DNA of 64,000 nt from NCBI RefSeq assembly GCF_900114565.1, contig NZ_FOTM01000014.1:1-64000 (forward strand), in the 5' to 3' direction. The stretch is from Leifsonia sp. CL147 (lineage in GTDB: Bacteria > Actinomycetota > Actinomycetes > Actinomycetales > Microbacteriaceae). Made by a program: the position numbers and the translations under genes. The notes beneath the pieces are model-generated. The model was given only the letters and a program-made list of their open reading frames with translations. It had not been told where the DNA came from and ran no database searches. Positions 15,891-24,725 of the stretch are shown one piece after another; the first letter of the stretch is position 1, and each line of letters starts with the position of its first letter.

Positions 15891-17312
15891 GTGAGCCTGG
15901 ACGCGACGACGACGGAGAACCCCGGCGGTCTCGAACTTCCGAGACCGCCCGGGGTGATCCGCCGCTTCGTGGCGGCGCATCCCCTCACCCTCGACCTGTT
16001 CGTCGCCGGCACGTACCTGGTGCCGGCGATGATCGGCGGGATCGTCGTCTCGGTTCTCCACCCGAGCGTGCAGGAGGTCGTCCACCTGGCGTTGTCCGGC
16101 ATCGCGGGCCTGGCGCTCGTCGCCCGGCGGCACCGCCCTGCGGTGGTCTTCGCGATCGCGACGGCCCTGCTCGGCGCGAGCGTCTTCCTCGGACGGGACA
16201 TGGATGTGGTGCCCACCCTGCTCGCGCTCTATGCGCTGGCGGTGTACCGCTCCATCCGGTCGGCCTGGGTGGCGTTCGGCGTCACCTCGGCCGTGACCAT
16301 CATGGGCGTGGCGGCGGAGGCGCTCCTGGCGGAGGCGAAGGTGTTCACGCCGTTGCAGACGGCCGCCATCCCGTCCGGAATCCTCGTCCTGTCCTTCTCG
16401 GTCGTGGCCGTGCTGATCGGCACCAACGTCGGCAATCGGAGGCGGTACCTCGACGCGCTGATCGACCGGGCGCGCCAACTCGCCCGGGAGCGGGACCAGC
16501 AGGCCGAGATCGCGGCGGCGGCCGAACGCAGCAGGATCGCACGGGAGATGCACGACATCGTGTCGCACAGCCTCACCGTGATGATCACGCTCGCGGACGG
16601 GTCCGCGCGGGTGGCCGAGGCAGGCGCGACGGGGGCTTCCGGAACGGGGCGGTCCGCGCCGGGCGAGCAGCCGGCCGAGACGATGCGGCTGGTGGCCGAG
16701 ACCGGGCGCGGCGCCCTCGCGGACATGCGCCGGCTCCTCGGAGTGCTGCGGGACAGCGACACGGATGCGGCATCGCGCGAACCGCAGCCGGGCGTCGGCG
16801 ACCTGGGCGACCTCGTCGCGACCTTCCGCGCCGCCGGTCTGCCGGTGCGCGTCACGGTGTCGGGGAACCCGCCGGAGGACGTCGGTCAGCAGTTGACGGT
16901 CTTCCGCGTGGTGCAGGAAGGGCTGACCAACGCCCTTCGTTATGCGGCCTCCGCCACGGCGGTGCGCGTGGTGATCGTCTTCCGGCCCGAGACCGTGATC
17001 GTGACCATCGACGACGACGCGGCGCTGCATCCCGCGGCGGGACAGGGATCGGGACGCGGGCTGATCGGGCTGCGCGAGCGGGTCAGCCTGTACGGCGGGA
17101 CGCTCGAGGCCGGCCCGCGGCGCGGCGGCGGCTGGCGCGTGCGTGCGGCGTTCAACGCGATTCAGGATGCGGCGCGGCTCAGCCCGTCCGCCCTGGCTGC
17201 GTCCGCATCCACTGGCCCCGCCGCCGAGCCTGGCCCCGCCGCCGAGCCTGTCCCCGCCGCCGACCCTGTCCCCGCCGCCGACCCTGTCCCCACCATCGAC
17301 GAGACCCCGTGA
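15891..17312 (+). CDS. Sensor histidine kinase (DesK/NarL-partner type)
   Basis: About four to five N-terminal membrane spans (LFVAGTYLVPAMIGGIVVSV, ALVARRHRPAVVF, IPSGILVLSFSVVAVLIG) are followed by a coiled linker and a HisKA_3 segment with the phospho-His in REMHDIVSHSLTVM. The HATPase domain shows VVQEGLTNALRYA, TIDDDA and GRGLIGLRERV. The tail is an unusual Pro/Ala-rich repeat encoded by 18-bp repeats at 17217-17295. The GTG at 15891 is chosen because it follows the permease stop closely; the open frame extends to 15852, within the permease. The stop overlaps the regulator start. Length 473 aa. Confidence 0.9.
   Translation: MSLDATTTENPGGLELPRPPGVIRRFVAAHPLTLDLFVAGTYLVPAMIGGIVVSVLHPSVQEVVHLALSGIAGLALVARRHRPAVVFAIATALLGASVFLGRDMDVVPTLLALYALAVYRSIRSAWVAFGVTSAVTIMGVAAEALLAEAKVFTPLQTAAIPSGILVLSFSVVAVLIGTNVGNRRRYLDALIDRARQLARERDQQAEIAAAAERSRIAREMHDIVSHSLTVMITLADGSARVAEAGATGASGTGRSAPGEQPAETMRLVAETGRGALADMRRLLGVLRDSDTDAASREPQPGVGDLGDLVATFRAAGLPVRVTVSGNPPEDVGQQLTVFRVVQEGLTNALRYAASATAVRVVIVFRPETVIVTIDDDAALHPAAGQGSGRGLIGLRERVSLYGGTLEAGPRRGGGWRVRAAFNAIQDAARLSPSALAASASTGPAAEPGPAAEPVPAADPVPAADPVPTIDETP
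17217..17295 (+). repeat. 18-bp tandem repeat in the kinase C-terminus
   Basis: Four near-identical 18-bp units with a fifth decayed copy, of the form GCCCCGCCGCCGAGCCTG and TCCCCGCCGCCGACCCTG, encode PAAEPG, PAAEPV and PAADPV hexapeptides. Such repeats are prone to copy-number change without breaking frame. Confidence 0.85.
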
Positions 17313-17980
17313 CCGAGCCCATCCGCATCCTCCTCGTGGACGACCAGCAGCTCGTTCGCCTGGGATTCCGCATGGTGCTCGAAGCGGAGCAGGACCTGAC
17401 GGTCGTCGGGGAGGCTGCCGACGGAGCACAGGCCGTGCGCCTCGCGGACGAACTGCGGCCGGATGTGGTGCTCATGGATGTGCGGATGCCCGCGCTCGAC
17501 GGCCTCGAGGCGACCCGGCGCATCGTGGACGCGAACCCGGCTGCGCGCATCATCATCCTCACCACGTTCGATCTCGACGAGTACGCCTTCGGCGGCCTGC
17601 GCGCGGGAGCCAGCGGTTTCCTGCTCAAGGACGCACGGCCGCAGGAGCTGGCCGCCGCTGTCCGGGCGGTCGCGGCGGGCGATGCGGTGGTCTCCGGACG
17701 CGTCACCCGCGCGATGCTGGAACTCTTCGCCGACCGGTTGCCGGCCGGCGGCACCGGCGGGGCCTCGGGACACGACCCCGCCGCGGCGTTGACCCCGCGC
17801 GAGCGCGAGATCCTCGTCGCCATGGGCGAGGGCTTGAGCAACGGCGAGATCGGCGCCCGGTTCTACCTGACCGAGTCGACCGTGAAGACCCATGTCGGTC
17901 GCGTCCTCGCGAAGCTCCACCTGCGCGACCGCGTCCACGCCGTCATCTTCGCCTACGAACACGGTCTGCTCGAGCGCTGA
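17309..17980 (+). CDS. LuxR/NarL-family response regulator
   Basis: Cognate regulator of the kinase just upstream, whose stop it overlaps by 4 bp (GTGA). The receiver domain has the acidic pair in LLVDDQQLVR, the phospho-Asp in VVLMDVRMPALDG and the Lys in FLLKDARP. The LuxR-type helix-turn-helix is at LTPREREILVAMGEG with SNGEIGARFYLTESTVKTHV. Length 223 aa is normal. Starts with GTG. It most likely controls the linked ABC transporter, an inference from the operon. Confidence 0.93.
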   Translation: MTEPIRILLVDDQQLVRLGFRMVLEAEQDLTVVGEAADGAQAVRLADELRPDVVLMDVRMPALDGLEATRRIVDANPAARIIILTTFDLDEYAFGGLRAGASGFLLKDARPQELAAAVRAVAAGDAVVSGRVTRAMLELFADRLPAGGTGGASGHDPAAALTPREREILVAMGEGLSNGEIGARFYLTESTVKTHVGRVLAKLHLRDRVHAVIFAYEHGLLER

Positions 17981-18023
17981 GTTCAGCCTCCATCAAGCCG
18001 CACCTCGCTAGGCTCGGTGCGGT

Positions 18024-19065
18024 ATGGGCATCCTGAAACTGAGCTTCTGGGCAGACGTCGGTGCGTGGGCGGTCGCGGCCGGCTGGAACATCGTCTCCGC
18101 GGTGTGCATCATCGGCGGCGCGTTCCTGCTGAGCTGGATCCTGCGAGTGGTCATCCGGCATGTGGTGGCGCGCATCGTGAGCGGGGTGAAGAAGGGTCAG
18201 AACGTCAGCGACACGCAGGCGCTGGTCGCCTCGCCGCTGGCCGCGGTGCGTGTCGTGCAGCGCACCCGCACGCTCGGCTCCGTGCTCTCCAACATCGTCA
18301 ACGTGACGATCGGGATCATCGCTCTGATCCTCATCCTCAACATATTCGCGTCGAATGTGCTCGGCTCGTTCGCGCTGTTGACCGCCGCGCTCGGCGCCGG
18401 CCTCGGATTCGGCGCCCAGAACATCGTCAAGGACGTGCTGAACGGCCTCTTCATGGTGATGGAGGACCAGCTGGGCGTCGGCGACATCGTGGACCTCGGC
18501 ACCGCGACCGGCGTCGTGGAGGCGGTCGGCATCCGCATCACCCAGGTGCGCGACGTGAACGGGACGCTATGGTTCGTCCGCAACGGCGAGATCGTCCGGG
18601 TCGGCAACATGTCGCAGGGCTGGGCGCGCGTCATCATCGACCTGGCGGTCCCCTACGACGTCGACATCGAGGCGGTCCAGGCGAAGATGCTGGAGGCGGC
18701 GAACGCGCTGGCGACCAGCACGAAGTGGCGTTCGCGGATCCTCGAGAAGCCGGAGCTGTGGGGGGCTCGAGTCGATCTCGGCCGATGCCCTGGTCATCCG
18801 CATCGTGCTGAAGACCCGCACCACAGCGAGGGACGACGTCTCCCGCGAGCTCCGGATGCGGCTCAAGCAGGCACTGGACGAGCTGGATGTGAAGCTGCCA
18901 TCGCTCTCGGCCGTCGTGCTCACGGGCTTCGACAGTGCCGCGAGCGTCATGGGGGCGAAGCCGCCGCGCACCCGTCCGAACCCCACCGTCACCCCCGAGC
19001 CGCCGCTCACCGGACGGAAGGCCCGAGCGGCAGCGAAGCGCAACCCGGAAGGGAACCCCGGATGA
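18024..19065 (+). pseudogene. MscS-family mechanosensitive channel, frameshifted at a G6 tract
   Basis: The frame from 18024 encodes three membrane spans (to about 130), then the pore-lining helix GSFALLTAALGAGLGFGAQNIVKDVLNG and the beta domain EDQLGVGDIVDLG, all typical of MscS channels that open under osmotic downshock. After KPELWG the frame changes into non-coding sequence. The proper continuation, LESISADALVIRIVLKTRT to KRNPEGNPG, sits in another frame and ends at TGA 19063-19065. Deleting one G from the run of six at 18760-18765 restores one open frame of about 346 codons. Either a sequencing error, a true mutation, or slippage. The restored stop overlaps the haemoglobin start as ATGA, which argues that the intact gene is the native state. 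Confidence 0.85.
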
Positions 19066-19460
19066 GCATCCCGATCGGCCCGCAGCCCGCCTTCTACGAC
19101 GTGGTCGGAGGCCACCCCACGTTCGTCCGCCTGGTCGACACCTTCTACCGCGGCGTGGCCGACGACCCGGTGCTCCGCCCGATGTACCCGGAGGAGGATC
19201 TGGGTCCGGCGAAGGAGCGGCTGACCCTCTTCCTGGAGCAGTACTGGGGCGGCCCCGGCACCTACAGCGAGCAGCGCGGCCACCCGCGACTGCGGATGCG
19301 CCACAACCCGTTCCGGGTCAACCCGGAGGCCCGCGACCGCTGGCTGGCCCACATGCGCACCGCTGTGGATGAGCTCGGCCTCCCGCCGCTGCAGGAGGAG
19401 ACGCTCTGGAGTTACCTGGAGCGGGCGGCGTTCGCTATGGTCAACACATTCGAGGAGTAG
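19062..19460 (+). CDS. glbO: Truncated haemoglobin, group II (trHbO-like)
   Basis: Small haem protein thought to handle oxygen or peroxide near the membrane in Actinobacteria. The 132-aa sequence starts MSIPIGPQPAFYDVVGGHP and shows the family hallmarks: FxxLVDTFYRGVADDPVLRPMYP, the Tyr at the B10 region, and FLEQYWGGPGTYSEQRGHPRLRMRH with the proximal His in the HPRLRMRHNPF block, and Trp near LWSYLERAAFAM. The ATG overlaps the restored mscS stop (ATGA), so the two were probably co-translated. Frame 18024-19460 stays open only because of the mscS frameshift; a fusion protein is unlikely. Confidence 0.93.
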   Translation: MSIPIGPQPAFYDVVGGHPTFVRLVDTFYRGVADDPVLRPMYPEEDLGPAKERLTLFLEQYWGGPGTYSEQRGHPRLRMRHNPFRVNPEARDRWLAHMRTAVDELGLPPLQEETLWSYLERAAFAMVNTFEE

Positions 19461-19495
19461 TCCTCCCCGCCGCCCCGTTGCCGAAGGAGACACGG

Positions 19496-21169
19496 ATGCC
19501 CGACGAGACCCGCGAGCTCGACGAGCCCACCGAGATGGACGCGATCGTGGTCGGGGCGGGCCTCTCCGGGCTCGTCGCCGCATCCGAGCTCCTGGATGCC
19601 GGACGACGCGTCCTCATCGTGGAGCAGGAGCCGTCGGCCTCATTCGGCGGCCAGGCGTGGTGGTCGTTCGGCGGGCTGTTCCTCATCGACTCCCCGGAGC
19701 AGCGACGGATGGGCGTCCACGACTCCCTCGCGCTGGCCCGCGACGACTGGTTCGGGTCGGCGGCGTTCGATCGCCCCGAGGACCACTGGCCGCAACGCTG
19801 GGCGGAGGCGTACCTCCAGTTCGCGGCCGGCGAGAAGCGCGCGTGGCTGCACGAGAAGGGCGTCCGGTTCTTCCCGGTCGTCGGCTGGGCCGAGCGGGGA
19901 AGCGGCATGGCGGGCGGTCACGGCAACTCCGTCCCGCGGTTCCACGTCACCTGGGGAACGGGACCCGGGGTGGTCGAACCGTTCGCCCGCCGGGTCCACT
20001 CGGCTGCTCTGAACGGGCGGGCGGCGATCCGCAACCGGCACAGAGTCGACGAGCTCATCGTCGAAGGCGGACGGGTGACGGGCGTCCGCGGCGCCGTGCT
20101 CGCTCCCGACCCGGCGGAGCGCGGTGCGCCGAGCAACCGCGATGTCGTCGGCGACTTCGAGCTGCGCGCGCCCGTCGTGATCGTCGCCTCCGGAGGGATC
20201 GGCGGCAACCACGACCTGGTCCGCGCGGCCTGGCCGAGCCGGCTGGGCGAGCCGCCCGCTTCGATGCTGTCCGGAGTCCCCGCTCATGTGGACGGGCGGA
20301 TGCTCGGGATCGCGGAGGCGGCCGGCGCGCACCTGATCAACGGCGACCGCATGTGGCACTACACCGAGGGCATCCAGAACTGGAACCCGGTCTGGGAGCG
20401 GCACGGCATCCGCATCCTCCCGGGTCCGTCCTCGCTGTGGCTGGACGCGCGCGGCGACCGGCTGCCGTCGCCGCTGTTCCCCGGCTTCGACACGCTCGGG
20501 ACGCTGGAGCACCTGAGACGGACCGGCTCGGACTACAGCTGGTTCGTGCTGACGCAGAAGATCATCGAGAAGGAGTTCGCGCTCTCCGGCAGCGAGCAGA
20601 ACCCCGACCTGACCGGCAAGGATGTGCGCCTCCTCGCCAAGCGCGTCGCGCCGGGCGCCCCGGGGCCGGTCGAGGCGTTCAAGGAGAACGGCGCGGATTT
20701 CGTCGTCGCCGACACCCTCGACGAGCTGCTCGCCGGCATGCAGCGCATCGCAGACGTCCCACTCGACGTCGAGCTCGTCGCCCGCCACATCCGCGAGCGG
20801 GACGGGCAGCTGGACAACGAGTTCGGGAAGGACCTGCAGCTGGCGGCGATCCGGTCCGCGCGGAAGTACCGTGGCGACCGCTTGATCCGGGTGGCCTCGC
20901 CGCACAAGCTGCTCGACCCGGCGGCGGGACCCCTGATCGCGGTCAAGCTACACATCCTGACCCGGAAGAGCCTCGGTGGGATCGAGACCGACCTGGAGGG
21001 GCGAGCCCTCGACGCCGACGGATCCGTCATTCCGGGTCTCTTCGCCGTGGGCGAGGCGGCCGGCTTCGGCGGCGGCGGGATGCACGGCTACCGTGCCCTC
21101 GAGGGCACCTTCCTCGGCGGATGCCTGTTCTCCGGGCGTCAGGCCGGCCGCGCCGCCGCCCGCGCCTGA
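19496..21169 (+). CDS. FAD-binding dehydrogenase (flavocytochrome c / ketosteroid dehydrogenase-like)
   Basis: Flavin oxidoreductase of 557 aa. The N-terminal Rossmann motif is DAIVVGAGLSGLVAASEL with the acidic end of strand two in RVLIVEQEP. A glycine-rich loop ASFGGQAWWSFGGLF and a late FAD-binding block GLFAVGEAAGFGGGGMHGYRALEGTFLGG follow the fumarate reductase/ketosteroid dehydrogenase pattern. Proteins annotated 'FAD-binding dehydrogenase' in Actinobacteria match this layout; the substrate is unknown. The ATG at 19496 has AAGGAG 6 nt upstream, better than a TTG at 19478. It lies 35 bp after the haemoglobin stop. Confidence 0.88.
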   Translation: MPDETRELDEPTEMDAIVVGAGLSGLVAASELLDAGRRVLIVEQEPSASFGGQAWWSFGGLFLIDSPEQRRMGVHDSLALARDDWFGSAAFDRPEDHWPQRWAEAYLQFAAGEKRAWLHEKGVRFFPVVGWAERGSGMAGGHGNSVPRFHVTWGTGPGVVEPFARRVHSAALNGRAAIRNRHRVDELIVEGGRVTGVRGAVLAPDPAERGAPSNRDVVGDFELRAPVVIVASGGIGGNHDLVRAAWPSRLGEPPASMLSGVPAHVDGRMLGIAEAAGAHLINGDRMWHYTEGIQNWNPVWERHGIRILPGPSSLWLDARGDRLPSPLFPGFDTLGTLEHLRRTGSDYSWFVLTQKIIEKEFALSGSEQNPDLTGKDVRLLAKRVAPGAPGPVEAFKENGADFVVADTLDELLAGMQRIADVPLDVELVARHIRERDGQLDNEFGKDLQLAAIRSARKYRGDRLIRVASPHKLLDPAAGPLIAVKLHILTRKSLGGIETDLEGRALDADGSVIPGLFAVGEAAGFGGGGMHGYRALEGTFLGGCLFSGRQAGRAAARA

Positions 21170-21190
21170 CCCGCTCCCGCCCCGCTCCCG

Positions 21191-21266
21191 CCCCACCGTC
21201 GAGTACACAAAGACTGCACGCTCCACCGGCGTTTCGCGTGCAGTCTTTGTGTACTCGACGGTGGGG
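21191..21266. repeat. 30-bp perfect inverted repeat between convergent genes
   Basis: Arms 21191-21220 and 21237-21266 are exact complements over 30 bp around a 16-nt loop. The inner part reads GAGTACACAAAGACTGCACG. It sits in the 104-bp gap between two genes that converge, so a bidirectional terminator is the simplest reading. The arms are far longer than a terminator needs, so a REP-like or palindromic mobile remnant is possible. Confidence 0.85.
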
Positions 21267-21273
21267 GGCGGGG

Positions 21274-21963
21274 TCAGCGGCGGAGGGTCCAGGCCTGGCG
21301 GCGGACGAGGGTGTGGCCCCGGCGGGTGGTGAGGCGGGTCCAGGGGCCGGTCTCGTGGATGGTGACGGTGTCGTCGTCGCCGAGGAAGCCGAGACTGTCG
21401 GCGGCGAAGCCGGCGCCCGACGGCACGTACTCGAGTCCCTCGATGGGGCGGCCCCAGACCTCGGCGCGCACGCGCTGGACCAGCTGCTCCCCTGTTCCGG
21501 AGGGTATCGCGGCAGCCACCTCGGCCACCCCGGCCTGGGCAGTCTGCTGAAGCAGCGCGGAGGGCGCCTCGCCGACCTTGCGCCAGCCGCCCCGCGGCGG
21601 GGAGATTCCCGCCCAGGTGACCGTCGACACCTCGAGCGGCAGACGGATCTCACGCGGGACGTCCTCCGGCAGCTCCGCCGCCTCGGCCCCTTCGCGCACG
21701 CGCGCCACCCGGTCGAGCAGCGAGCGGATGGGCACGACCGCGTCGAACTCCGGCGCACTGTCGACCGCGAAGGTGCGCAGGCCCAGCACGGTGGGCGTCT
21801 CGTCCATCAGACCGCGGGGATACAGGATCGCCGTGTAGACGGCGAGGACCCCCGATCCGGCGATCAGGCGCACGGAACCTTCCTCGACACGGGCCGCCCT
21901 CGACAGATACGTCTGCAGATCGGCGACGGCGAGGGCATCCATAAGGGAAAACGACTGGCTCAT
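21274..21963 (-). CDS. Conserved actinobacterial protein of unknown function, 229 aa
   Basis: The protein starts MSQSFSLMDALAVADLQTYL and has no signal peptide or membrane span. Its middle (WAGISPPRGGWRKVGE, then LLQQTAQAGVAEVAAAIP) and C-terminus (GFLGDDDTVTIHETGPWTRL) form alternating helix and strand with many Val/Arg, and WAGISPPRGGW is a motif I associate with a widely kept but uncharacterised actinobacterial family. It is divergent from the thioesterase gene with about 40 bp between starts, so they share a promoter region. Confidence 0.8.
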   Translation of the reverse strand: MSQSFSLMDALAVADLQTYLSRAARVEEGSVRLIAGSGVLAVYTAILYPRGLMDETPTVLGLRTFAVDSAPEFDAVVPIRSLLDRVARVREGAEAAELPEDVPREIRLPLEVSTVTWAGISPPRGGWRKVGEAPSALLQQTAQAGVAEVAAAIPSGTGEQLVQRVRAEVWGRPIEGLEYVPSGAGFAADSLGFLGDDDTVTIHETGPWTRLTTRRGHTLVRRQAWTLRR

Positions 21964-22005
21964 CTGCTGTCTAAACTACCAACACACCACCGACTTGGAG
22001 GCACT

Positions 22006-22881
22006 GTGACCGAGCCCCTGGCTTCTCTCCTGACCGCGCTCGATCTCACCGACACCGGAGCACGCACCAGTGAGGACATCTTCACCGGCCCGTCGCAGTG
22101 GATGCCGCTGGGCCGCGTGTTCGGCGGACAGGTCCTGGCACAGTCGATCATGGCCGCGACCCGCACCGTGGATGCGGAGCGCAGCATCCACTCGATGCAC
22201 GGCTACTTCCTGCGGCCGGGCGATGTGAACTTCCCGATCACGTTCTCGGTGGACCGCATCCACGACGGTCGCTCGTTCTCGACACGGCGCACGCAGGCGT
22301 ACCAGAACGGGCTGCCGATCCTGTCGATGATCGCTTCGTTCCAGACCGAGGACGAAGGGCTGGAGCACCAGGACGCGATGCCGGACGGCCTACCGGAGCC
22401 GGAGAGCCTGCCCTCCACCGCGTCGACGCTGGAGGATGTGCAGCATCCGGTCGCGCAGTATTGGGCCAGCCAACGGCCATTCGACATGCGGCACGTCTCG
22501 TCGCCCCTCTACCTCTCCGTCGAAGGGGATCGGGTGGCGCACCAGGCGGTGTGGTTCCGGACCCTCGGCGACATGCCCGACGACCCGGGCCTCCATCGCG
22601 CGGCGCTGGCCTACGCGAGCGACTACACGATCATGGAGTCGGTCTTACGCCGGCATGGGATCGCGTGGGCGACCCCCGGGCTGAAGGCGGCCAGCCTCGA
22701 CCACGCCATGTGGTGGCACCGGCCGGCGCGCGTGGACGAGTGGCTGCTCTACGTGCAGGAGTCGCCGACCGCGAGCGGCGGACGGGGGCTTTCCCAAGGG
22801 CGCATCTTCACACGGGAGGGCCTGCTGGTGGCGAGCGTCGCGCAGGAGGCGACCATCCGGCTGCCGCACCCCGAGGACTAG
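22006..22881 (+). CDS. tesB: Acyl-CoA thioesterase II
   Basis: Double hot-dog thioesterase that hydrolyses acyl-CoA to fatty acid and CoA. The 291-aa protein has the first hot-dog motif GRVFGGQVLAQSIMAA, HSMHGYFLRPGD and RSFSTRRTQAYQNG. The second repeat has the catalytic-Asp region AALAYASDYTIM, and SLDHAMWWHRPARVDEWLLY near the C-terminus. The GTG at 22006 has TTGGAG just upstream and gives the family's usual N-terminus. Convergent with the anti-sigma gene. Confidence 0.95.
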   Translation: MTEPLASLLTALDLTDTGARTSEDIFTGPSQWMPLGRVFGGQVLAQSIMAATRTVDAERSIHSMHGYFLRPGDVNFPITFSVDRIHDGRSFSTRRTQAYQNGLPILSMIASFQTEDEGLEHQDAMPDGLPEPESLPSTASTLEDVQHPVAQYWASQRPFDMRHVSSPLYLSVEGDRVAHQAVWFRTLGDMPDDPGLHRAALAYASDYTIMESVLRRHGIAWATPGLKAASLDHAMWWHRPARVDEWLLYVQESPTASGGRGLSQGRIFTREGLLVASVAQEATIRLPHPED

Positions 22882-22895
22882 TCAGGCGTTCGTCG

Positions 22896-23606
22896 TCAGC
22901 CGAACGTGCTGCGGAGCAGGACCGTCCCGTTGTCGGCCGAGCGGATGTCGACAGCGGCGATGTCCTTCAGCGGCAGGCTGATCGTCGCGACCGGAGTCGC
23001 CGTGGTGCCCTCGTCTGCTGTCCAGGTGGAGACCTGGTGCTCATGGCCGGAACGGTCCGTGACTACCATCGCGTACGCCCAGGCGTGGCCGCTGTCCCCG
23101 CCGATGCGGGCGTAGCTGCAGCGCGACTCGACGCGGGTGCCCCAGGGCTCGGAGGTGAGTCGCAGGTCGGCGCTGAGCGGGCTCGGCTCGACCTGGTGCA
23201 TCACCACGGCAGCGACGGGTGCGGGAGCGGGAGCGAGAACGGACGGAAGGACGAAAGCGCCGATCCCGATGAGGATCGCCGTGGTCACGGCCGAAAGACC
23301 GGCCACGAGCCAGCGGGCGCGCACCCTCCGCCGGCGCACCCGGTGCAGGAGCGACGGCAGCATGTCGGCCGAGGGTCCCGGTGCCTCTCCGCGGTCGGCG
23401 GTCGCGACGTCCTCGTCGAGCAGCGCGAACGCCTGCTCGCGCGGCACCCGGCTCAGGATGCCCGGCATCCCGGCCAGCTCGCCCACGGCGTCCGCACACC
23501 GCTCGCACTCGCGCAGGTGCGCCTCGAACTCCCGGCGCTCGGCCGGCGACAGAGCGCCCAGCACGTAGGCGGCATCCCAGGCGGCGAACTCGTCATGGGT
23601 GGTCAT
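22896..23606 (-). CDS. Anti-sigma factor with zinc-binding N-terminus (RskA-like)
   Basis: Membrane-bound regulator that holds an ECF sigma factor inactive. The cytoplasmic N-terminus has the HxxxCxxC zinc motif in EAHLRECERCADAVGEL, a basic linker (RRRRVRARW), one membrane helix (LVAGLSAVTTAILIGIGAFV) and an extracytoplasmic domain of about 110 residues. Total 236 aa. Its ATG overlaps the sigma factor stop (ATGA), the normal arrangement for a cognate pair. Release probably involves proteolysis or redox changes at the zinc site; the signal is not visible. Confidence 0.9.
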   Translation of the reverse strand: MTTHDEFAAWDAAYVLGALSPAERREFEAHLRECERCADAVGELAGMPGILSRVPREQAFALLDEDVATADRGEAPGPSADMLPSLLHRVRRRRVRARWLVAGLSAVTTAILIGIGAFVLPSVLAPAPAPVAAVVMHQVEPSPLSADLRLTSEPWGTRVESRCSYARIGGDSGHAWAYAMVVTDRSGHEHQVSTWTADEGTTATPVATISLPLKDIAAVDIRSADNGTVLLRSTFG

Positions 23607-24115
23607 CGTTCTGTCACACCCCTCTCCTGGAGTGCGAGCCGTAGGGCGCGCAAGCCGTAATGCAGCCGGGACTTCACGGTTCCTTCCGGGATGTCGAGCT
23701 CACGGGCGATCTCCGCCACGGAGCGCCCACCGTAGTAGGCGTGCACGATGACCGACCGGTGCTCGACGGACAGTTCTGCCAGGGCGTCGGAGACGAGCCA
23801 GGTATCGAGGACGGCGTCCGCCTCGCTGTCGGGCGCCGGACGCTCCGGCACCATGTCGGTGCCGAACTCGTGCCGGTACTGGGCGCTCCGCCGGCCGTCG
23901 ATGACGAGGTTGCGGGCCACCGTGAACAGCCAGGTGCGAGCGGACTGCTGCGACTGATCCAGGACGGCGGGTTTTCGCCACGCACGCAGGAGCGTCTCCT
24001 GCACGATGTCGTCGGCCATCGCCCGGTCGCCGGTGAGGTGCACGACGTACCGCCAAATGGCCTGCGCGTGCTGGTCGTGCAGCTCGCGCAGCAGGCGGGC
24101 GTCCTCCTCCGGCAT
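23603..24115 (-). CDS. ECF RNA polymerase sigma factor (SigK/SigL-like)
   Basis: The 170-aa protein has region 2 (IWRYVVHLTGDRAMADDIVQETLLRAW) and region 4 (LAELSVEHRSVIVHAYYGGRSVAEIARELDIPEGTVKSRLHYGL), the two domains of an ECF sigma. It is coupled by ATGA to the anti-sigma gene. It is divergent from the Rieske lipoprotein gene with about 125 bp between starts; that gap could hold an autoregulated promoter, and the Rieske/DUF2231 pair may be its target. Confidence 0.93.
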   Translation of the reverse strand: MPEEDARLLRELHDQHAQAIWRYVVHLTGDRAMADDIVQETLLRAWRKPAVLDQSQQSARTWLFTVARNLVIDGRRSAQYRHEFGTDMVPERPAPDSEADAVLDTWLVSDALAELSVEHRSVIVHAYYGGRSVAEIARELDIPEGTVKSRLHYGLRALRLALQERGVTER

Positions 24116-24240
24116 GTTTCACCTCCACTCTTCACACGATGCAGCGGGCGGAAAGGTTCACGCGCCACGCTTGAACCGATCACCGGATGATCTCGTGAAC
24201 ACCGTAGAAGATGCATCCGCCGACCGGGAGGAATTCCAGT

Positions 24241-24717
24241 ATGAACGACCACGCACCGCTCACCCGCCGCACCCTCGTCTCGATCGGCGGAGCGTCCGCC
24301 GGAGCCGTGCTCCTGGCAGCGTGCACGGCCGGGGGCGCCGCGGACTCCGGCGGCGCGGGTGGATCCGGGGCCGGCGGATCGGGCTCCGGCGGCTCCGGGT
24401 CGGGTGGTTCGTCCGGTGGAAGCGGGACTGCGCAGGTGTCGCTGGCGTCCATCCCGGTGGGCGGTGCCGTGTCGGCGACGCTCGCGGGCAAGCCGATCGT
24501 CGTCTCCCAGCCGGCCGCCGGCACGGTGGTGGCGTTCAGCGCCGTCTGCACCCACCAGGGATGCACGGTCGCGCCGCAGGGCAAGGAGTTCGACTGCCCG
24601 TGTCACGGCTCGCGGTTCGATGCGACGACCGGTGACGTCCTGGCCGGCCCCGCACGCGACCCGCTGCCCAAGTTGAAGACCCAGGTCTCGGGCGGCTCCG
24701 TCACCGTCAGCGCCTAG
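24241..24717 (+). CDS. Exported Rieske [2Fe-2S] lipoprotein
   Basis: The 158-aa protein starts with a twin-arginine-like signal ([16 protein letters not shown]) that also carries a lipobox (LLAACTA), so it should be folded inside, exported by Tat and lipid-anchored. A long Gly/Ser linker (about 30-62) follows. The Rieske domain has ligands in CTHQGCT and CPCHGSRF. It probably carries electrons at the outer membrane face. The ATG has GGAGGAATT upstream; an in-frame start at 24211 adds ten residues before the signal and is less likely. Followed 9 bp later by a small membrane protein, probably its partner. Confidence 0.92.
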   Translation: MNDHAPLTRRTLVSIGGASAGAVLLAACTAGGAADSGGAGGSGAGGSGSGGSGSGGSSGGSGTAQVSLASIPVGGAVSATLAGKPIVVSQPAAGTVVAFSAVCTHQGCTVAPQGKEFDCPCHGSRFDATTGDVLAGPARDPLPKLKTQVSGGSVTVSA

Positions 24718-24725
24718 GGGCTGCC

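Noticed and set aside
18024-19460. A fused MscS-haemoglobin protein of 478 aa
   Set aside because: The middle third has no MscS or globin features and arises from the shifted frame after the G tract; the haemoglobin has its own good ATG.
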